64,000 nt of DNA from JAJACP01 sp964350245 (GTDB taxonomy: Bacteria > Chlamydiota > Chlamydiia > Chlamydiales > JAAKFR01), in assembly GCA_964350245.1 (NCBI GenBank), contig CAYGJC010000003.1, positions 1 to 64,000 on the forward strand, written 5' to 3'. Positions 26,679-35,978 of this stretch are shown here, in pieces. The number at the start of each line of letters is the position of its first letter. Position 1 is the stretch's first letter. Position numbers and translations under genes: made by a program. The notes beneath the pieces are model-generated. The model saw only the letters and a program-made list of their open reading frames with translations, ran no database searches and had not been told where the DNA came from.

Positions 26679-27164
26679 CTATCGATTTTGGCGCGCTTGT
26701 AAAAAACGGTGTAAATCGCCGATCAAACCTTGACGATTGGCTACTGTGACTGCCTGGTGCCTGACAAGCTCTGCTCGTGCTTGTCTTAAATATTCGGGGG
26801 ACAAAGGAAGAAAAGAGCCATGCTCATCTCGTTCGAAATCACCCGATTCGGAAGGGGGACGATCGGCTACTAATACGGCCACAATCGGTTTTGTTCCGCT
26901 TCTTGCGGCATCTTCTACCGCATAGGATTGAGCGATGGCTTTAGATCCAAACCATAGGGGACGACCAAAGCTAATGCCTTGGTTGAAAACTTCCTGACTC
27001 GCCCCAAAATACCCCACAACAACGCGCTTGCGCCCATTGACCTCAATCTCTCCTGGAAGCCTCCCAGAGTCTTGTGCAGGATAGCGTCTCCCAAGCTCTC
27101 TTCGCCCTAGGCCCGCCGCAACTATAGAGCCAATGGCTGTTGCCGATCTAATCAAATAAGACAT
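26679..27164 (-). CDS. Unknown protein, faint ADP-ribosyltransferase-fold resemblance
   Basis: 161 residues from ATG 27164; a longer TTG-started frame is less likely. N-terminal mildly hydrophobic stretch (SATAIGSIVAAGLG). The middle reads SFGRPLWFGSKAIAQSYAVE and later KPIVAVLVAD. A strand, an 'aFxS' turn, a helix with AxxYA and a valine-rich strand is the order seen in many ADP-ribosyltransferase toxins, but I cannot place an R-S-E or H-Y-E catalytic set with confidence. It lies downstream of the CPBP protease gene with an AT-only inverted repeat between them. Confidence 0.5.
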   Translation of the reverse strand: MSYLIRSATAIGSIVAAGLGRRELGRRYPAQDSGRLPGEIEVNGRKRVVVGYFGASQEVFNQGISFGRPLWFGSKAIAQSYAVEDAARSGTKPIVAVLVADRPPSESGDFERDEHGSFLPLSPEYLRQARAELVRHQAVTVANRQGLIGDLHRFLQARQNR

Positions 27165-27185
27165 AAATAACCTAATCAATCTTTT

Positions 27186-27213
27186 AATAAATTAATTTTA
27201 ACATTAATTTATT
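27186..27213. repeat. Perfect 11-bp AT-only inverted repeat
   Basis: AATAAATTAAT and ATTAATTTATT flank six bases in the 62-base gap between two leftward genes. It could serve as an AT-rich terminator of the CPBP gene or as an operator/promoter of the next gene. Confidence 0.5.
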
Positions 27214-27226
27214 AATTTATTATTAA

Positions 27227-27772
27227 TTATTTACGTTTAATGGATAAATAGTTGACCCAAGAATGGGCAACCGTGCAACCGACAAGGTTTTGTGAGAATT
27301 CAGCCAAAGAACAGAAAACGATCCCTGCCACCATATTGGCTCTAAAGAGATGGAGATTGAACCTTAAACTTCTTGTGTATTCAATGTGGGCCCCAGAGAA
27401 AAGAACTGCGTTGACAACAGTTCGGGTCGCTATTGAGGCGGGAGAGTGAGGATTTTGCTGCTGCTGCACGTGAAACTCCCGCGCCAATCCTCTGAAACCG
27501 ACTTCCTCGGCAACTGGAATCACAACGCAAGTTAAGGCAACAAAACCAAGGCGCCGCCGTCCCCCGAGCCTAGAAGCATACTCTACTTTTCGTTGTTGCT
27601 GAGGAAGTTTGACAAAGCGGCGATCGTGGGCGTGTAGCGCATGGCCTGCCATCACCCCCAGCGCAACACCTTCTACGGCTGTTCTAAGTTGGGGAGGATA
27701 GAGCGTTTTCGCTGCTTGGAGCAATAGCTCTTTGCCTGTAGGAATTCGATTATTGGAAGCTTGTGTTGCCAT
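27227..27772 (-). CDS. CPBP-family intramembrane metalloprotease
   Basis: 181 residues from ATG 27772, which has AGAGGG upstream. The three motifs of the CPBP/Abi family, to which the CaaX protease Rce1 also belongs, are present: PVAEEVGFRGL (EExxxR), AVLFSGAH with a conserved histidine, and VAHSWVNYL (HxxxN). It is small for the family and has about four membrane segments, so it is either a minimal form or a truncated one; the motifs all being intact argues for activity. Substrate unknown. Confidence 0.75.
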   Translation of the reverse strand: MATQASNNRIPTGKELLLQAAKTLYPPQLRTAVEGVALGVMAGHALHAHDRRFVKLPQQQRKVEYASRLGGRRRLGFVALTCVVIPVAEEVGFRGLAREFHVQQQQNPHSPASIATRTVVNAVLFSGAHIEYTRSLRFNLHLFRANMVAGIVFCSLAEFSQNLVGCTVAHSWVNYLSIKRK

Positions 27773-27890
27773 AAACATCCCTCTCTTTTCACTAAGCAAT
27801 TTTAATCGATTCTTAATATTATTACAATCGATAAGGGCTTCTCTACGAGTGAAAAAAAATAATTGTTATCATAAAAAGCCTGTCAAATTT

Positions 27891-28841
27891 CTAAATGAGA
27901 TGGCAGGCAGCAAAATGCTCTTTTTTCACTTCGCGCCACTGAGGAACCTCCACCCGGCAGCGCTCGGTTGCGAGAGGACAACGACTAGAAAAAGGACAGC
28001 CAGAGGGAGTGTTGAGGGGATTAGGTACTTCTCCCTTAAGAACAACACGGTGTCTTTTTTTCTCAATCTCAGGATCTGGAATTGGAATAGCTGAAAGAAG
28101 CGCTTGCGTGTAGGGGTGCAATGGATCACGGTAGAGAGCCTCGCTTGAGGCAAGCTCCATCAGCTGGCCTAAATACATCACTGCTACCCTATCCGAGATA
28201 TATTTGATCATAGAGAGGTCGTGAGCAATAAACAAGTAGGTGAGTCCCATCTGTTTTTGCAATTTTTTCAGTAGGTTAACAACTTGTGCCTGAATGGAGA
28301 CATCCAATGCTGAGATCGGCTCATCACAGATAATAAAGTCGGGCTCCACAGCCAACGCCCGCGCAATCCCAATCCGCTGACGCTGCCCACCGCTAAATTC
28401 GTGGGGAAAGCGACTCATATGATTGGGATTGAGTCCCACCAATTGAAGAAGCTCTTCTATGCGTGTGCGACGCGCTTGGCCATATGCCAGATGATGAATA
28501 TCAAGTGGCTCCCCAATAATATCTTGCACAGTCATACGCGGATTTAAAGAGGCGTAGGGGTCTTGAAAAACGATTTGCATGCGCCGTCGAATATGCTTGA
28601 GTTCTTGCCTGGAGAGATGCTGCAAATTGATGGAGTCAAACAAAACCTTTCCGGAGGTGGGTTCATAGAGCCGCAAAAGAGTGCGGCCAACCGTCGACTT
28701 GCCGCAACCACTCTCACCCACTAGGCCTAGTGTTTCGCCCCGATAGATCTCTAAATTTAAGGCGTTCACTGCAGTCAGTTGTCTTTTTCCCACCCTGAAC
28801 TGTTTGCTCAGGTTCTGGATCGATAGAAGCACATCTTTCAT
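27891..28841 (-). CDS. oppF: Oligopeptide ABC transporter ATP-binding protein OppF
   Basis: 316 residues from the ATG that overlaps the oppD stop. Walker A GESGCGKST, signature SGGQRQR, Walker B FIICDEP, and the C-terminal oligopeptide-type extension with the cluster of cysteines (SGCPFSSRCPLATERC) seen in OppD/OppF/DppF proteins, which can bind an iron-sulfur cluster. Energises peptide import with OppD. Last gene of the leftward opp operon; 118 bases to the divergent-strand limit without a clear terminator. Confidence 0.95.
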   Translation of the reverse strand: MKDVLLSIQNLSKQFRVGKRQLTAVNALNLEIYRGETLGLVGESGCGKSTVGRTLLRLYEPTSGKVLFDSINLQHLSRQELKHIRRRMQIVFQDPYASLNPRMTVQDIIGEPLDIHHLAYGQARRTRIEELLQLVGLNPNHMSRFPHEFSGGQRQRIGIARALAVEPDFIICDEPISALDVSIQAQVVNLLKKLQKQMGLTYLFIAHDLSMIKYISDRVAVMYLGQLMELASSEALYRDPLHPYTQALLSAIPIPDPEIEKKRHRVVLKGEVPNPLNTPSGCPFSSRCPLATERCRVEVPQWREVKKEHFAACHLI

Positions 28842-29809
28842 ATCTGTCTCAGCCAACAGGCTACCTCGTGTTTCTCTTTGATTTGCTCGCGAGGAGGCTT
28901 TGAACTCTGACAGATGCGCATGGCACGGTCGCAACGAGCGCAAAACGGGCACCCTTTGGGAGGATTGAGCAGGTTCGGAGGAGTTCCATAAATCGGAACA
29001 AGCTCCTTTCCTTTATCCATATCCAGGCGTGGCACTGAACGCAAAAGACCCTGAGTGTAAGGGTGGCACGGCTTTTTGTAGATTTCATCTACAGAGCCTC
29101 TTTCCATAATCTCCCCACCATACATCACCAGAACACGGTCACACATACCGGCAACGATCCCTAAATCATGTGTAATTAAGATAATACTGGTTCCGGTTTT
29201 CTGCTGAATCTCTTTCATCAATTCAATGATCTGCGCCTGAATTGTTACATCAAGAGCTGTCGTGGGTTCGTCTGCGATAAGAAGTTTGGGACCGCATGCA
29301 AGCGCGATCGCAATAATGGCTCGCTGGCGCATCCCTCCACTAAACTGGTGGGGGTATTGATCTACCCTTTTTTCAGGGTCAGAGATCCCAACCAGTTTTA
29401 AGAGTTCAATGGCTTCTCGACGGGCCTCCGCTTTGGAAAGCCCTTTGTGCTTAATCATCCCCTCTGCAATTTGCTTACCGATGCGCATCGTTGGATTGAG
29501 AGAGGTCATCGGATCTTGAAAGATCATTCCCATCTCCTTCCCTCGGATCCGCTCCATTTCGCCCCTCGATTTTGTGAGAAGTTCGGATCCCTCAAATTGG
29601 ATACTGCCTTCCTCAATTCGACCTGGAGGAGAGGGGATTAGGCCCATGATCGCTTGGGCTGTTACACTCTTTCCACAACCTGACTCGCCCACAATCGCTA
29701 CGGTTTCTCCATAACCGATTGAAAAGCTGAGATCACGCACCGCTTGAACCTGCCCCAGGTAGGTATGAAAAGAGACAGATAGATTGCGTACTGACAAAAG
29801 GTTTTCCAT
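28838..29809 (-). CDS. oppD: Oligopeptide ABC transporter ATP-binding protein OppD
   Basis: 323 residues from the ATG that shares bases with the oppC stop (TGATG). Walker A GESGCGKSV, signature SGGMRQR, Walker B LLIADEPTTALD, and the Cys-rich C-terminal segment GCPFCARCDRAM. Works as a heterodimer with OppF on the OppB-OppC membrane channel. Confidence 0.95.
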   Translation of the reverse strand: MENLLSVRNLSVSFHTYLGQVQAVRDLSFSIGYGETVAIVGESGCGKSVTAQAIMGLIPSPPGRIEEGSIQFEGSELLTKSRGEMERIRGKEMGMIFQDPMTSLNPTMRIGKQIAEGMIKHKGLSKAEARREAIELLKLVGISDPEKRVDQYPHQFSGGMRQRAIIAIALACGPKLLIADEPTTALDVTIQAQIIELMKEIQQKTGTSIILITHDLGIVAGMCDRVLVMYGGEIMERGSVDEIYKKPCHPYTQGLLRSVPRLDMDKGKELVPIYGTPPNLLNPPKGCPFCARCDRAMRICQSSKPPREQIKEKHEVACWLRQI

Positions 29810-30723
29810 CACTTCCTCAACTTTGGGTCTAGTGCATCGCGCAAGCCATCGCCCACCAAATTAAAGGCGAGCATGGTGACGCTAATGAATACGGCCGGAA
29901 AAAAAAGGCGCCATGGGTAGTAACGCATTGCAGGTAAACCATCACTTGCCATTGTCCCCCAGCTGGCAATAGGAGCTTGCACACCTAATCCCAGAAAGCT
30001 TAAGAAGGCTTCCGTAAAAATGGCAACAGGAATGGTCAAGGTCATTGTCACAATAATGGGACCCATTGCATTTGGAATCAGATGCTTGAACAAAATTCGT
30101 CTTCGACCCGCTCCTAGTGCAACGGCCGCTAGAATGTATTCTTGCTCTTTGAGCTGATAGATTTGTCCGCGCACTATGCGGGCCATTCCAATCCAACCTG
30201 TGATGGTCAAGGCGATTAGGATGGGGATCAGTCCCGAACCCATCACAACCATCAACATAATCACAACCAGCAGGTAGGGGATGGCGTAGAGAATATCCGC
30301 TAAACGCATTAAAATATTGTCGATTTTTCCACCACCCAGGGCTGCAACTCCCCCCCACAGCACACCAATCAGTAAATCGATGATCGCAGCTGTTACACCG
30401 ACAAAAAGAGAGATGCGTGCACCACAAGCGGTTCGGGTAAAAATATCACGCCCCAAGTCATCGGTTCCAAACCAGAACTTTTTCGAAGGCGCACTATTTT
30501 TCAGAGCTAAATTGGTCTCGTAGTAGGGATGACCACTTAAAACCGGAGTGAGGACAGCGAATAACCCCAAGAGAACTAAAATCATCAAACCGGCAATGGC
30601 AACACGATTCAGACAAAAACGGCGCCATACATCCTGCCAAAAACTCAAAGAGGGCCTTGAGATCTCCTCGCGAGTGTAGAGATCTTGCTCGACCGGAAGA
30701 AAAAGATCTGACTCAGGTTTCAT
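29809..30723 (-). CDS. oppC: Oligopeptide ABC transporter permease OppC
   Basis: 304 residues. A cytoplasmic N-terminus, one helix (AGLMILVLLGLFAVLTPVL), a periplasmic stretch with FGTDDLGRDIFTR, then five helices with the EAA loop near GAGRRRILFKHLIPNAMGPI. Inner-membrane channel half. The start overlaps the oppB stop by four bases. Confidence 0.95.
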   Translation of the reverse strand: MKPESDLFLPVEQDLYTREEISRPSLSFWQDVWRRFCLNRVAIAGLMILVLLGLFAVLTPVLSGHPYYETNLALKNSAPSKKFWFGTDDLGRDIFTRTACGARISLFVGVTAAIIDLLIGVLWGGVAALGGGKIDNILMRLADILYAIPYLLVVIMLMVVMGSGLIPILIALTITGWIGMARIVRGQIYQLKEQEYILAAVALGAGRRRILFKHLIPNAMGPIIVTMTLTIPVAIFTEAFLSFLGLGVQAPIASWGTMASDGLPAMRYYPWRLFFPAVFISVTMLAFNLVGDGLRDALDPKLRK

Positions 30724-31649
30724 GATTTTTTTCCTCCCATTTTGATGCGGGGATCAATCCATCCATACGTTAAATCAACCAGAAAAATCGCACTGAGCAA
30801 AATAATGCTGTAAAAGACCGTAATTCCCATGATCACTGTATAATCGCGATTGGTGATGCTATTGATAAACCATTGCCCTAAGCCGGGAATGCCGAAAATC
30901 TTTTCAATAATAAAACTGCCTGTCAAAATATTGGCCGTCAACATCCCGATATAGGTGATGATGGGAAGCAGTGCATTACGCAGCGCATGTTTGACAAGCA
31001 CCACAAAGTCACTCAGTCCCTTAGCCCGCGCTGTTTTAATATAATCCATGGAGAGCACTTCCATCATATTGGCTCGTGTGAGCCGAGCAATGAAGGCCGT
31101 GGGCAGCGCCGCCAATGAAATTGCAGGCAGAATTGACTGTTGAAAGGTTCCCCACCGCGCAACAGGAAACAGATCCAACTTTATGGATAAAAAGTACTGC
31201 AAAAAGGCGGCCAAAATAAAGCTAGGCACTGAGATTCCGACCACAGCGACAACCATTGCCAGGTAATCCTGCCAGCGGTTCTGTTTTAAAGCGGCAATTG
31301 TCCCCAGCAACGTTCCAAACGTAATGGCCAAGGCCATTGCTTCTAACCCAAGAATTGCGGAAATGGGGAAGCCACTTTTAATGATTTCGTTCACCGTACG
31401 CGCTTTATACTTGAATGAGGGTCCAAGCTCCCACGTAGCAACAGACTTCAGGTAATTTCCATATTGAATGTACCAGGGATCATTCAACTTGTAGTGCTCG
31501 TAGAGTGAATGCAAAATTTCCTTAGGGAGCGCTTTCTCTTGGGTAAAGGGATCACCGGGAATGGCTTTCATCAGAAAAAAAGTCACCGAAATGATTACCC
31601 AGAGGGCAAGCACATTGGAGAAAAATCGTTTGAGAATGTATTGCTTCAT
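30720..31649 (-). CDS. oppB: Oligopeptide ABC transporter permease OppB
   Basis: 309 residues, six helices, with the family N-terminus FFLMKAIPGDPF and the EAA loop ARAKGLSDFVVLVKHALRNA near residue 205. Partner of OppC. Overlaps the oppA stop by four bases. Confidence 0.95.
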   Translation of the reverse strand: MKQYILKRFFSNVLALWVIISVTFFLMKAIPGDPFTQEKALPKEILHSLYEHYKLNDPWYIQYGNYLKSVATWELGPSFKYKARTVNEIIKSGFPISAILGLEAMALAITFGTLLGTIAALKQNRWQDYLAMVVAVVGISVPSFILAAFLQYFLSIKLDLFPVARWGTFQQSILPAISLAALPTAFIARLTRANMMEVLSMDYIKTARAKGLSDFVVLVKHALRNALLPIITYIGMLTANILTGSFIIEKIFGIPGLGQWFINSITNRDYTVIMGITVFYSIILLSAIFLVDLTYGWIDPRIKMGGKKS

Positions 31650-33244
31650 TGTTTAATAAACGCCTTTTTAAAGTCTGCAGTGCCAAGAGGGGAGATATAG
31701 ACCCCCTCCACGTACGGTTTTTTTAAATAGGCTAAGTTGATGTAAAAAATCGGAATAAGTGGCATATCCTCGATAAGGATTTTTTCAGCTTTTTTCAATA
31801 AAGCTCTTCTTCTCACCAAATCGGTCTCTCTCTGCGCCTCGTCCAGCGCAGCACTATATTCAGGATCTTCCCAACCCGTCTCATTGTTTCCTCCTAAACG
31901 AGGATCATCGCGCAACTTAAAAGGCTCAAGAAAGGAGACAGCATCGTGAAAATCCCCCAGCCACCCCATCCGCCCAATTTGATAATCTTGGCGATTGATT
32001 TTAGAAAGATAGACCTTCCAATCAAAAGTCTCCAGTTCAACTTTGATTCCTAGTGCTTCTTTCCACTGATGCTGAATGGCCTGGGCAATTTTTTGGTGCT
32101 CCCGATTTGAGTTGTAACTCAACTTTAAGACGGGAAATGCTTCTTTTTCCCAATGCAATTCGCTCAAGCCTTGAGCAAACAGCTCTCGAGCTGATTCATA
32201 GTCGCCATCAGTATAAAGAACAGAAGCCTCCCAATCCGGCATCTGTGGAATCAGTCCAAGAGCGGGCTTCTGCCCTGCTTGTGTGATGTGTTCAACAATC
32301 GCTTTGCGGTTGATCGAAAGACCTAAAGCGCGCCGTATTTTAGAGTTCGCAAGAGCCGGATCATCCGTGTTGAGTTTGTAATAATAGACAGCCGTTGCAG
32401 GAAGAATCTCAATTTTCCCCTCCTGTTTTAATGCAGGGACAAACTCAGGAGCTAGGTTGGAAATGGGGGAGCCGGCCCAGTCCAGTTCTCCCATTTCGTA
32501 CATGTAGAACTCTGTTGTTGTATCATCGATCATTGACAGGTGAAGCGCTTCTAATTTAACCGCTTTGGCATCCCAATAAAAAGGATTTCTCTCAGCGATG
32601 ATTTCACTTTCGTGCTCCCATTTTTTCAGTTGAAAGGGACCATTGGAGACATAACAAGTGCCGGCCTCGGCCGCCCAATTGGGGTTTTTCTCAGCACACA
32701 CTCTGTTTACAGGGTAAAAGGTAGGAAATGCAGCGAGCTCTAAAAAATAGGGGGTGGGATAGCAGAGGGTCACTTCAAGTGTTTGCGGGTCAATTACCTT
32801 AACACCCAATTCTTCGATTGGTAGCGTGCCCTCTCTGATTTCTGCTGCATTTTTAATCACGTAAAGTTTGTAGGCAAAAAGAGAAGGAAACTTAGGGTCT
32901 AGAATGGTGCGCCACGCGTAGGCAAAATCATCAGCAGTGACTTTTTCTCCATTTGACCAATAGCTCTCGCGCAGTTTAAACGTATAAGTGCGCTTATCTT
33001 CTGAAACCAGAATTTCCTTAGCAAGAGCCGGGTGAGGCCGATGGTCCTCCCCAATCCGTGTCAGCCCTTCAAACAACATCAAAAGCACATTGCCTGATGT
33101 TGAGTCTGTAAACTTACGTGGGTCAAGTGAGGGAGGCTCGGTGTAAATGTTGAGCCGCAGTTTTTGTTGATCAGCTCCCTTGCCGCTACTTGCACATGAG
33201 ACAACCATTGAGAGGATCAAAACCCAAAAAATCCTTACTAACAT
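31646..33244 (-). CDS. oppA: Oligopeptide-binding lipoprotein OppA (first of two)
   Basis: 532 residues from ATG 33244; the longer frame starts at TTG and would bury the signal. The signal MLVRIFWVLILSMVVSC ends in a lipobox, so the protein is lipid-anchored in the periplasm. Family 5 solute-binding motifs: SLDPRKFTDSTSG, the central GPFQLKKWEHESEI and the late KKAEKILIEDMPLIPIFY. Delivers peptides to OppB-OppC. It shares clear length and motif order with the next OppA, so the two are tandem paralogues. Confidence 0.93.
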   Translation of the reverse strand: MLVRIFWVLILSMVVSCASSGKGADQQKLRLNIYTEPPSLDPRKFTDSTSGNVLLMLFEGLTRIGEDHRPHPALAKEILVSEDKRTYTFKLRESYWSNGEKVTADDFAYAWRTILDPKFPSLFAYKLYVIKNAAEIREGTLPIEELGVKVIDPQTLEVTLCYPTPYFLELAAFPTFYPVNRVCAEKNPNWAAEAGTCYVSNGPFQLKKWEHESEIIAERNPFYWDAKAVKLEALHLSMIDDTTTEFYMYEMGELDWAGSPISNLAPEFVPALKQEGKIEILPATAVYYYKLNTDDPALANSKIRRALGLSINRKAIVEHITQAGQKPALGLIPQMPDWEASVLYTDGDYESARELFAQGLSELHWEKEAFPVLKLSYNSNREHQKIAQAIQHQWKEALGIKVELETFDWKVYLSKINRQDYQIGRMGWLGDFHDAVSFLEPFKLRDDPRLGGNNETGWEDPEYSAALDEAQRETDLVRRRALLKKAEKILIEDMPLIPIFYINLAYLKKPYVEGVYISPLGTADFKKAFIKQ

Positions 33245-33289
33245 GGCGTAAAGGATACCTGATTCGCTTAATGGGATCAAGCCGATTGG

Positions 33290-34876
33290 CTATTCAGTAG
33301 TTGCACATTTAAAATCGGCAGTTCCTAAAGGCGAAAGTACAACATCTTTTACATAGCTCTTTTTGATATAATCAAATGCATAATGGTAAATCGGAGCCAC
33401 AGGCATGGCTTCGACTAAAATTTTTTCTGCCTCGTTCAACAGCCCTTTCCGTTTTACCCCATCAGTCTCTGTAAGTGAGGCATCTAGAAGCATATAAAAA
33501 TTCTCATCATACCACCCTGTGTCATTCATGCCATTACCATCTTGCTTGCGAAACTTAAAGAGCTCTAAAAAGGCAAGTGGATCGTTAAAGTCCGCAATCC
33601 AATCAGCTGTTCCCACCTGGTAGAGCCCCTCCCGTACATTACGACGATAGAGTTGGTTTTCAACAGCCTCCAAGACGACTTCGATCCCTAATGCTTGTTT
33701 CCACTGTTGTTGGACCAGCTGAACAATTTTTGTGTTCCGCTCAGTGGGGGGATAGTTCAAGACAATTTTGGGAAACGTTTCACGCGTCCAGCCTTTATCT
33801 TTTAAAACCTCTTCCAAGCATTGACGCGCCCTCTCCCGGTCTCCATCGGCAAAATAGACCCCGTCTTGCACCTGCATAGAAGGGGGAAGAGGCCCCGTGG
33901 CAACAGCTTGATTTCCTTGAAGAATATGCTGAATAATCTCACCCCTGTTGAGCGCATAAGAAAAAGCGCGCCTTACACCTGCCTGATCAAAAGGGGCTTG
34001 CTCTGTGTTAAATTTCAGCCAAAATGTGCCGGCTACAGTAAACGAGTCGAGCCCCTCTACTTTTCCAATCAGCTCGGTGGCGATATTGTTAGAAATGGGT
34101 TGACCGAGCCAATCAAGGCTATTTTTTTCATAGAGGTAGTGCTCGGTATTATTATCTGCAATCACCGAAAATTGCAGAGCGTTGAGCCGGACACTACTTT
34201 GATCCCAATATGTTTCATTTTTAGCCAGCTGTAGTTCTGATTGGGGATTCCAGTACTTCACCTTAAAAGGACCATTACACACAAACTGTTCGCAAGGAGG
34301 TTGCGCCCACATTTCAAGCTTGGAATCAATCATGTGATTGACGGGAAAATAAGTTGGAAAGGCTGTCAGCTCGAGAAAGTAGGGTGTAGGCGCTTCCAGC
34401 TGCACTACAAGAGTGCGATCATCTAAAGCAGCGACTCCCACCGCATCAGGTGCGCACTTCCCTTCACGAGCTAGTTTGGCATTTTTGATCGGATAGAGCA
34501 TGTACGAGTAGTCGGTGGCAAAATCTGGGTTGAGGACCGTGGTCCATGCATACTCAAAATCATGCGCTGTCACCGGATCTCCATTTGTCCAGAAAGCCTC
34601 TCTAAGCTGGAAGGTGTACGTAAGCAGATCGTCTGATACCGTAATCGATTCCGCAATTGCGGGTGTGGGCATTCCTTTAGCATCCATCCGCATCAGTCCA
34701 TCAAAAAGCTGTTTAACAACGGTTAGATCTTTCAAGCTTCTCACAACGCGTGGATCAAGCGAAACCGGGTCATCAGCTAGATTTAGGCGCAGAGTTTGAG
34801 AGGGTTTCTCCGGTTTGATGCACTCACAGCTTGTGAGAGCCAGTAGTGAGGTAGAAAGAATCATAAACAGACGCAT
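33290..34876 (-). CDS. oppA: Oligopeptide-binding lipoprotein OppA (second of two)
   Basis: 528 residues from ATG 34876, which has AAGGAG seven bases before it. Signal MRLFMILSTSLLALTSC is a lipoprotein signal with LTSC. SLDPRVVRSLKDLTVVKQLF, GPFKVKYWNPQSEL and LNEAEKILVEAMPVAPIYH match the other OppA. Having two binding proteins for one permease probably widens the peptide range. Its 5' end lies within the 3' end of tsaD (53-base overlap). Confidence 0.93.
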   Translation of the reverse strand: MRLFMILSTSLLALTSCECIKPEKPSQTLRLNLADDPVSLDPRVVRSLKDLTVVKQLFDGLMRMDAKGMPTPAIAESITVSDDLLTYTFQLREAFWTNGDPVTAHDFEYAWTTVLNPDFATDYSYMLYPIKNAKLAREGKCAPDAVGVAALDDRTLVVQLEAPTPYFLELTAFPTYFPVNHMIDSKLEMWAQPPCEQFVCNGPFKVKYWNPQSELQLAKNETYWDQSSVRLNALQFSVIADNNTEHYLYEKNSLDWLGQPISNNIATELIGKVEGLDSFTVAGTFWLKFNTEQAPFDQAGVRRAFSYALNRGEIIQHILQGNQAVATGPLPPSMQVQDGVYFADGDRERARQCLEEVLKDKGWTRETFPKIVLNYPPTERNTKIVQLVQQQWKQALGIEVVLEAVENQLYRRNVREGLYQVGTADWIADFNDPLAFLELFKFRKQDGNGMNDTGWYDENFYMLLDASLTETDGVKRKGLLNEAEKILVEAMPVAPIYHYAFDYIKKSYVKDVVLSPLGTADFKCATTE

Positions 34877-35882
34877 CGGCACTCTCCTTTATCGATAATC
34901 TTGGATCAGCTTTAGGTGTTTCAGAGCTTCCTTCTCTTTGGAAAATGTGATAGCCGAGGCCGGCTATCATCGCCGCATTATCCAGCCCAAGTCCCTTTGG
35001 GGGCCAAAAAACAGGTACTGAGCTCATTTCTTCTAAAAGAGTGCGGAAATAGCGGTTTTGACTGACACCCCCGCCTACTAAAACACTTTTGCAAGGAAAC
35101 CTTTTTGCCGCACAACAGATTTTTTCTACAAGGTCAGAAAATGCGGCGTGCTGAAAACTGGCTGCTACATGTTTTTTTTCTGCTTCGGAAATAACTAAGG
35201 GTGAATTTTTTGTTGCATTTTGCCCCTTCACCAAATAAAGAAGTGCCGTTTTAAGTCCACTAAACGAAAAATCAAATGGACGCTTTTTGATCTGGCCTGC
35301 TTTCATCGGAAAGGTATGGGGATCACCTCCCTTAGCCAGCTCTTCAATGTGCGGACCACCTGGATAGGGGAGTTCTAAAAGGCGGGCCGCTTTATCAAAA
35401 GCCTCCCCGATCGCATCATCTTGTGTCTGGCCAATCAATCGATACACACCCACTTCTTCCATATAGACAAGAGCCGTATGCCCGCCCGAAACGACCACTC
35501 CAAGAGCGGGAAGGGGAGGATTGAATTCCATTAAAGCTGAATAGAGGTGTGCCTCAATATGGTTGACTCCCACAAGTGGAATCCCTGTGGACAGAGCAAG
35601 ACCTTGGGCAAAGTTCACGCCAATGAGTAGAGCGCCAATCAACCCCGGACCTTTGGCAACTGCGATCAAATCAATTTTCTCAAGAGGCACACAAAGCGAT
35701 TTTTTTAATAGGGGAAGCAAGACATCGACATGTCTGCGGCAAGCGACCTCGGGGATCACGCCCCCGTAGCGGCTATGAAGATCCTCTTGGGTCGCTACTA
35801 CATTTGAGAGAATTTCAGTGCCGTCTTTTACTACGGCAAATCCTGTCTCGTCACATGTTGATTCAATTCCTAAAACAAGCAT
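34824..35882 (-). CDS. tsaD: tRNA N6-threonylcarbamoyladenosine transferase
   Basis: 352 residues from ATG 35882. LGIESTCDETG opens the ASKHA fold, VNHIEAHLYSAL has the metal-binding HxxxH, VVSGGHTALVY and FSFSGLKTALLY follow, and LDNAAMIAGLGY closes it. With the Sua5 protein at 49607 it makes the t6A37 modification of ANN-decoding tRNAs. Upstream of and overlapping the opp genes, as in C. trachomatis by my recollection. Confidence 0.96.
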   Translation of the reverse strand: MLVLGIESTCDETGFAVVKDGTEILSNVVATQEDLHSRYGGVIPEVACRRHVDVLLPLLKKSLCVPLEKIDLIAVAKGPGLIGALLIGVNFAQGLALSTGIPLVGVNHIEAHLYSALMEFNPPLPALGVVVSGGHTALVYMEEVGVYRLIGQTQDDAIGEAFDKAARLLELPYPGGPHIEELAKGGDPHTFPMKAGQIKKRPFDFSFSGLKTALLYLVKGQNATKNSPLVISEAEKKHVAASFQHAAFSDLVEKICCAAKRFPCKSVLVGGGVSQNRYFRTLLEEMSSVPVFWPPKGLGLDNAAMIAGLGYHIFQREGSSETPKADPRLSIKESADASVYDSFYLTTGSHKL

Positions 35883-35978
35883 ATAAACCACGCATTTTAT
35901 AGAACATAGAGATTATTTACACTCATAAAAAAAACTCGCACTTGTTATACTTAAGCTGTTATATATTAGGTGAATACA

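Noticed and set aside
1592..27772. Functional pairing of the CPBP protease with the CaaX protein
   Set aside because: Bacterial CPBP proteins are not known to process prenylated CaaX proteins and the genes are 25 kb apart; kept only as a test suggestion.
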